Shown: positions 4,631 to 8,265 of the stretch, in pieces | How positions within the stretch are numbered: the first letter of the stretch is position 1 | How the letters are laid out: every line of letters starts with the position of its first letter | Origin: Candidatus Hydrogenedentota bacterium | GTDB taxonomy: Bacteria > Hydrogenedentota > Hydrogenedentia > Hydrogenedentales > SLHB01 | Direction: 5' to 3' | Assembly: GCA_022706165.1 (NCBI GenBank) | Contig: JAKJDA010000121.1 | Coordinates: 1 to 8,265, forward strand | DNA: 8,265 bases | Notes under the pieces: model-generated | Databases searched by the model: none | What the model was told of the DNA's origin: nothing | Seen by the model: the letters and a program-made list of their open reading frames with translations, nothing else | Position numbers and translations under genes: made by a program

Positions 4631-7489
4631 ATGAGCACTCCCAGAATCATCCTCCTCCTCTGGGTAGGGATAGCCCTTGTCGTGGGCGCTGTGGCCTTGT
4701 TCGCGCCCCGAAAGCCGCCGCCTGCCCCGACTTCGGAGGTTTCGTATGCCGCGCTTCCCGAGGGGCGTCACGTCTCCGACCGAGGATCGAGCGTGTTCGA
4801 TGTCGATCGAGGCCGGGTCGATGCGGATTTGGGCCATGACGCCTCGTTCCCGGCCGAGGGCGAGCGCGTGTTTTTTTCGGGAAGGGTTACGGAAATGCGT
4901 ACGGGGAACCCTGTGCCGCATGCCAAGGTGACGGCGCGCGCGGAGGCGTCCGGGGAGAGGGCCGATCCGTTGTCGTATGGCGCACGGAGCGGGGAGGATG
5001 GCCGTTTCGAAGTAACGGCGGCGGCGGGTTTTGATTATGTTATCGAGGCCAGTGCGGCGGGATTCCTGGATAGCGCCCCGCAAAAGATTGCGTTCGCGGC
5101 GGGACAGCGGCGGGTATCTGTGGACGTGGAGCTGTCGCGCGGGGCAACGGTGTCGGGCCGGGTCACCGAGGCGGAAACGGGACGTCCGGCGGCCGATGTG
5201 CCCGTGGCGGTGCGTCAGAAGACGGGCGGCCATTCGTCGCCTGTTCGCACGGGGTCGGACGGACGCTACGTTCTTTCCGGCATCGCTCCGGGCGATCACG
5301 ATGTGCTGCTCGATCTTTCGCAGAGCCGCTATCTGGCTTTCGGCGGCATCCCCGCACAGCGCATCGTCGTGCCGGTTCCCGATGCGGAAATCACGGATGT
5401 GGATTTCGTGGTCCGTCCCGCAGGGACGGTGTGGGGATACATATACGGGCCGGACAAGATGCCTGTCGCGGGCTCCGATGTGCTGTTGTGCACGTCGGAG
5501 AGCATTCTGACGCAGGCGATTCATGTTGCGGCGCAGCGCACCCCGCCGCTATCGAGACGTTCGGACGAGAATGGCTACTATGAGTTGATCGGCGCGCCGT
5601 TGAACAAAGAGTGGCGGGTCCAGGCGATGCCCGATGCGCTGGCGCCGCAGTTGAGCCGTCCGTTCCTCCTGACCGATGGGGCGCGCACGGCCCGCGTGGA
5701 CGTGTTCCTTAGCCTTGGCACGACAATCAGCGGGCGGGTGGTTTCGACGCGGGGCGGCGTAGCGCCGGGAGCGGACGTGGCATGTCTGCCCGCCTATTCC
5801 CAGTTTACGACCCCCATGGCAAGCCCCAAAGCCATTCGCTCCGCTCGATCGGATGAGCGGGGGGAATTTGTCTTGACGGGACTTCCGTCCGGCGAATATC
5901 AAATCCTGGCGCGGAAGGAAGGGTTCAAATTCGCGCTGATGGGAGAGCCTGTGCGTCCGGACGGCGTCCGGGACATTCGCGGCGTGGAAGTTTGGTTGAC
6001 TCCCATCGCGTCAGGCGAGCACACGGTTTTCGGCACGATCTCCGATTCGTTCGGCCGTCCGATTGCCGCGGTCGACGTGTCGCTCACGCTCGTATCGGGC
6101 TTCTCCGTCAGCGTGAACGAGTTGCGGGCGACGACCAATGCCCAAGGTTTTTATTCGTTCGACGGCATCGAGGAAGGCAGTCTGTTTCTCCGCGTTTCGC
6201 GCGACGGCTACGCCGGCAAGACCGTGGATGCGGTGCAGTTGGACGCGCCAACCGACATCGTGCTGGATGCGCATGTCGAAGTCAGCGGACGCGTGGTGGT
6301 TCGGGAAACGGGGGATGCTGTGCCCGGCGCGGACGTTCGCGCGATTCCGCTGGAACAATCCGCCGATTTCTTCGCCATTGCCTCGATGACGCGCGACGTC
6401 GCGCACACCGACGCCGACGGACGCTTCACGTTGCGCTTGAGCCCTGGAGAATACGCGCTAGAGGCATCGGCGTCGCAGTACGCGCCGGGAAGCGCGCAGG
6501 TTTCGCTCGTTCCCGGACGTGACGCATCCGGCATCGAAATACCCGTGAGCCAAAGTGGCGGCGTCATCCGAGGCAGGGTGGTCTCGGTGGACGGACGCGC
6601 GATGCCCGGGGCCAATGTCCGCATCGGCCGCGCAGGGTTGTCGTACATGGGGATCGTGGAGGCGGCTTCGGATTCCTTTTCCGGCAAGCAAACGGAGAGC
6701 GGCGCCGCCGGCGAGTTCGCGTTTGAGCGTCTCGCAGAGGGATCGTATCGCTTGGAGGCGCGGATGAACGGGTATGCCATGGGGTCTGCGGGACCTATCG
6801 CCGTCGCGGCGGGTCAACGGGCGCCGGATGTCGCCATCGTCTTGGGTCAAGGCGGAACGCTGCAAGGATATGTCGCCGTCGACGGGAAGATTCGGGAAGG
6901 GGCGGTGATCGTGCTTGCCGGAAACAGCGTCCGCGAAATGGCCAGCGCGGACCAAAACGGGCAGTACGTCATCCGCAACGTTCCCGTGGGCGAGTATCTG
7001 GCTTCCGCGATGCTTCTCGACGACATTTCGGGCGGCGCGTTCCGTCCGATGCATGCCCGCGTGCGCATACGAGAAGGCCAAACGACCACCCAAAATTTTG
7101 GCCAGGAAGACGATGCGCCGCACGAAACGGGAACGCTGATCGCGGGCCGTTGCGCTCCGCCGCCGGGCAACGGCGTGCAGGGCGTCGCGCTGTTGATGAT
7201 TCCTTCGGAAGACGGAGCCCAAGGATTGAACCTCGCCAATCCCATGCTCTGGTATGCGCAAGGGGCGGCGTCTTCGGCGGCCGCCAACATCCAAGGGTAC
7301 GGCGTCGTGGGAAGCGATGGAACCTTCTCCATTGAGAACGCGCCGCGCGGCGATTTTCTGTTGCACGTATACTACCTGCGCCCCGGCGACTTTTTGCGGC
7401 GGAAGGTCGATCCCGTCCACAGTCAGGTCGTGCGGATTTCCGGAGAGCCGCGCTTGGAGGTGCAGGCGCCCGTAAAGGCCGCGCCATGA
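4631..7489 (+). CDS. Membrane-anchored protein with nine CarboxypepD_reg-like repeats
   Basis: This is a 952-residue protein with an N-terminal signal anchor (residues about 5-25, IILLLWVGIALVVGAVALF). A Pro-rich linker follows, then nine consecutive units of about 90-100 residues: roughly 80-171, 172-264, 265-362, 363-462, 463-548, 549-643, 644-741, 742-834 and 835-936. Each begins with a G.V/SGRV-type strand and contains a P.a.V strand, then D..G.f.l..l..GeY. This is the plan of CarboxypepD_reg-like / transthyretin-type beta-sandwiches. No peptidase domain or catalytic motif is seen, so it is probably an extracytoplasmic stalk or binding protein. The ATG at 4631 places the anchor at the N-terminus; an in-frame GTG at 4604 would add nine residues. 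Neither has a strong ribosome binding site. The stop overlaps the ABC ATPase start (ATGA), so the two are translationally coupled and probably act together. Substrate and partner are unknown. Confidence 0.88.
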   Translation: MSTPRIILLLWVGIALVVGAVALFAPRKPPPAPTSEVSYAALPEGRHVSDRGSSVFDVDRGRVDADLGHDASFPAEGERVFFSGRVTEMRTGNPVPHAKVTARAEASGERADPLSYGARSGEDGRFEVTAAAGFDYVIEASAAGFLDSAPQKIAFAAGQRRVSVDVELSRGATVSGRVTEAETGRPAADVPVAVRQKTGGHSSPVRTGSDGRYVLSGIAPGDHDVLLDLSQSRYLAFGGIPAQRIVVPVPDAEITDVDFVVRPAGTVWGYIYGPDKMPVAGSDVLLCTSESILTQAIHVAAQRTPPLSRRSDENGYYELIGAPLNKEWRVQAMPDALAPQLSRPFLLTDGARTARVDVFLSLGTTISGRVVSTRGGVAPGADVACLPAYSQFTTPMASPKAIRSARSDERGEFVLTGLPSGEYQILARKEGFKFALMGEPVRPDGVRDIRGVEVWLTPIASGEHTVFGTISDSFGRPIAAVDVSLTLVSGFSVSVNELRATTNAQGFYSFDGIEEGSLFLRVSRDGYAGKTVDAVQLDAPTDIVLDAHVEVSGRVVVRETGDAVPGADVRAIPLEQSADFFAIASMTRDVAHTDADGRFTLRLSPGEYALEASASQYAPGSAQVSLVPGRDASGIEIPVSQSGGVIRGRVVSVDGRAMPGANVRIGRAGLSYMGIVEAASDSFSGKQTESGAAGEFAFERLAEGSYRLEARMNGYAMGSAGPIAVAAGQRAPDVAIVLGQGGTLQGYVAVDGKIREGAVIVLAGNSVREMASADQNGQYVIRNVPVGEYLASAMLLDDISGGAFRPMHARVRIREGQTTTQNFGQEDDAPHETGTLIAGRCAPPPGNGVQGVALLMIPSEDGAQGLNLANPMLWYAQGAASSAAANIQGYGVVGSDGTFSIENAPRGDFLLHVYYLRPGDFLRRKVDPVHSQVVRISGEPRLEVQAPVKAAP

Positions 7490-8265
7490 GCGACGTCCAC
7501 GCGGTGATGGAGCTCGAAAACGTCCGCGTGCGCTACCGCGCCATCGATGCCTTGAAAGGCGTGAGCTGCCGCCTGGACCGCGGCGCCATCGGATTGCTCG
7601 GCCCCAACGGCGCGGGCAAGAGCACGCTCCTGAAAAGCGCGCTCGGATTCGTCAGGCCTTCGGAGGGGCGCGTGTCGTTGTTCGGCCTCGACATGCCCCG
7701 GGACCGCCTTGCCATACGGCGCCGTCTCGGCTATATGCCGGAAAAGGACGTTGTCAGCCCCAAGATCAGCGCGGTGTCGTTCCTTACCTACTGCGGCAGG
7801 CTGTCCGGCATGTCGCGCGCCGACGCGATGGAACGCGCCCACGAGACGCTCGGCTACGTGGGCCTGGACGATGCCCGTTACCGCAAAATGGAGACGTACT
7901 CGACGGGCATGCGTCAGCGCGTGAAATTCGCGCAGGCGCTGATCCACGACCCCAAGCTGCTGTTGCTCGACGAGCCCACGAACGGACTCGACCCGGAAGG
8001 GCGCACGGAAATGCTCGAGTTGATCCGGCGCCTTGCCTATGGGCGCGGCGTGACCGTGCTGCTTTCGTCGCACCTGCTGCCCGACGTGAAGCGCGTCTGC
8101 GACCGCGTGCTCATCATTGTCCAAGGCCGCATCGTCCGCGACGCCGCGATGGCGGAACTAACCGCGTTCAAGGCGGGCATGTACGAAGTGCGGGTTGACG
8201 ACGCGCGCCAAGCCTTCCTCGATCGGCTCGCGGCGGCGGACTATTCCTGCATTGGACTTCAGAAC
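7486..8265 (+). CDS. ABC transporter ATP-binding protein, ABC-2 type (3' end outside window)
   Basis: The first 260 residues of an ABC ATPase are visible. Walker A is G39-P-N-G-A-G-K45-S-T. The Q-loop region reads GYMPE, with Glu in place of Gln, which is common in ABC-2 exporters. The signature is Y-S-T-G141-M-R-Q-R, Walker B is L-L-L-L-D162-E163-P, then the D-loop N-G-L-D, and the H-loop is S-S-H196. The part after residue 216 starts the C-terminal extension typical of ABC-2-type ATPases. It would power transport through a permease expected just downstream of the window. Its start overlaps the stop of the nine-repeat protein by four bases and has no Shine-Dalgarno of its own, pointing to translational coupling. 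The divergent YtrA-type GntR protein is the probable regulator. The transported substrate cannot be inferred. Confidence 0.95.
   Translation, partial: MSDVHAVMELENVRVRYRAIDALKGVSCRLDRGAIGLLGPNGAGKSTLLKSALGFVRPSEGRVSLFGLDMPRDRLAIRRRLGYMPEKDVVSPKISAVSFLTYCGRLSGMSRADAMERAHETLGYVGLDDARYRKMETYSTGMRQRVKFAQALIHDPKLLLLDEPTNGLDPEGRTEMLELIRRLAYGRGVTVLLSSHLLPDVKRVCDRVLIIVQGRIVRDAAMAELTAFKAGMYEVRVDDARQAFLDRLAAADYSCIGLQN

Noticed and set aside
4481..5524. Long open frame on the minus strand, 347 codons
   Set aside because: It is antisense to the nine-repeat protein and extremely rich in Arg and His, as expected from a GC-rich shadow. It has no recognisable domain and the sense frame is clearly coding.
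6458..7420. Long open frame on the minus strand, 320 codons
   Set aside because: It is antisense to repeat units 6-9 of the anchored protein, has shadow-like composition and no ribosome binding site.
7423..8124. Open frame on the minus strand, 233 codons
   Set aside because: It lies opposite an ABC ATPase with all canonical motifs; the antisense translation is His/Ala/Arg-rich and matches nothing.

Overview
The window comes from a GC-rich bacterium with codon use biased to G/C at third positions. The very long secreted protein made of CarboxypepD_reg-like beta-sandwich units, the glycoside hydrolase and the dispersed repeats resemble Hydrogenedentes, Planctomycetes or Lentisphaerae-type genomes. 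That lineage guess is an inference from style only.

Layout. Bases 3-722 (+) hold the 3' end of a glycoside-hydrolase-like gene. Bases about 723-3610 form a visibly lower-GC accessory island full of broken genes. In order it holds a frame-split small gene on the minus strand (846-1248); an apparently intact gene fusing the C-terminal Cys/His motif of a phage MuF (SPP1 gp7/Mu gpF) head protein to a barnase-type ribonuclease (1415-2053); a barstar gene (2078-2407); a 25-codon relic of the 3' end of a second barnase gene (2408-2485); a second barstar gene (2506-2835); the N-terminal stub of a phage-type P-loop ATPase on the minus strand (2872-3069); two kinds of dispersed non-coding repeat (3103-3235); and the frameshifted C-terminal end of a large serine recombinase (about 3248-3610). 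The recombinase relic runs directly into the 3' end of a tRNA-Pro(CGG) gene on the opposite strand (3589-3666). The simplest reading is a decayed prophage or integrative element next to a tRNA gene. Its best-preserved cargo is a MuF-barnase polymorphic toxin with two immunity genes and the scar of a displaced earlier toxin tip.

Bases 3923-8265 return to high GC. A YtrA-type GntR regulator (minus) is divergent from a two-gene operon (+). The first operon gene encodes a 952-residue membrane-anchored protein of nine consecutive CarboxypepD_reg-like units. The second encodes an ABC-2-type ATPase that overlaps it by four bases (ATGA) and leaves the window. YtrA-type regulators usually control ABC transporters, so the regulator probably controls this transporter and its unusual extracytoplasmic partner. 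A good sigma70-like promoter precedes the operon.

The most interesting part is the toxin/immunity cassette. The toxin keeps Glu73, Arg83, Arg87 and His102 of barnase but has Ser at the Lys27 position. The two barstars (about 73% identical over 96 residues) differ at positions that contact barnase, which suggests divergent cognate specificities.
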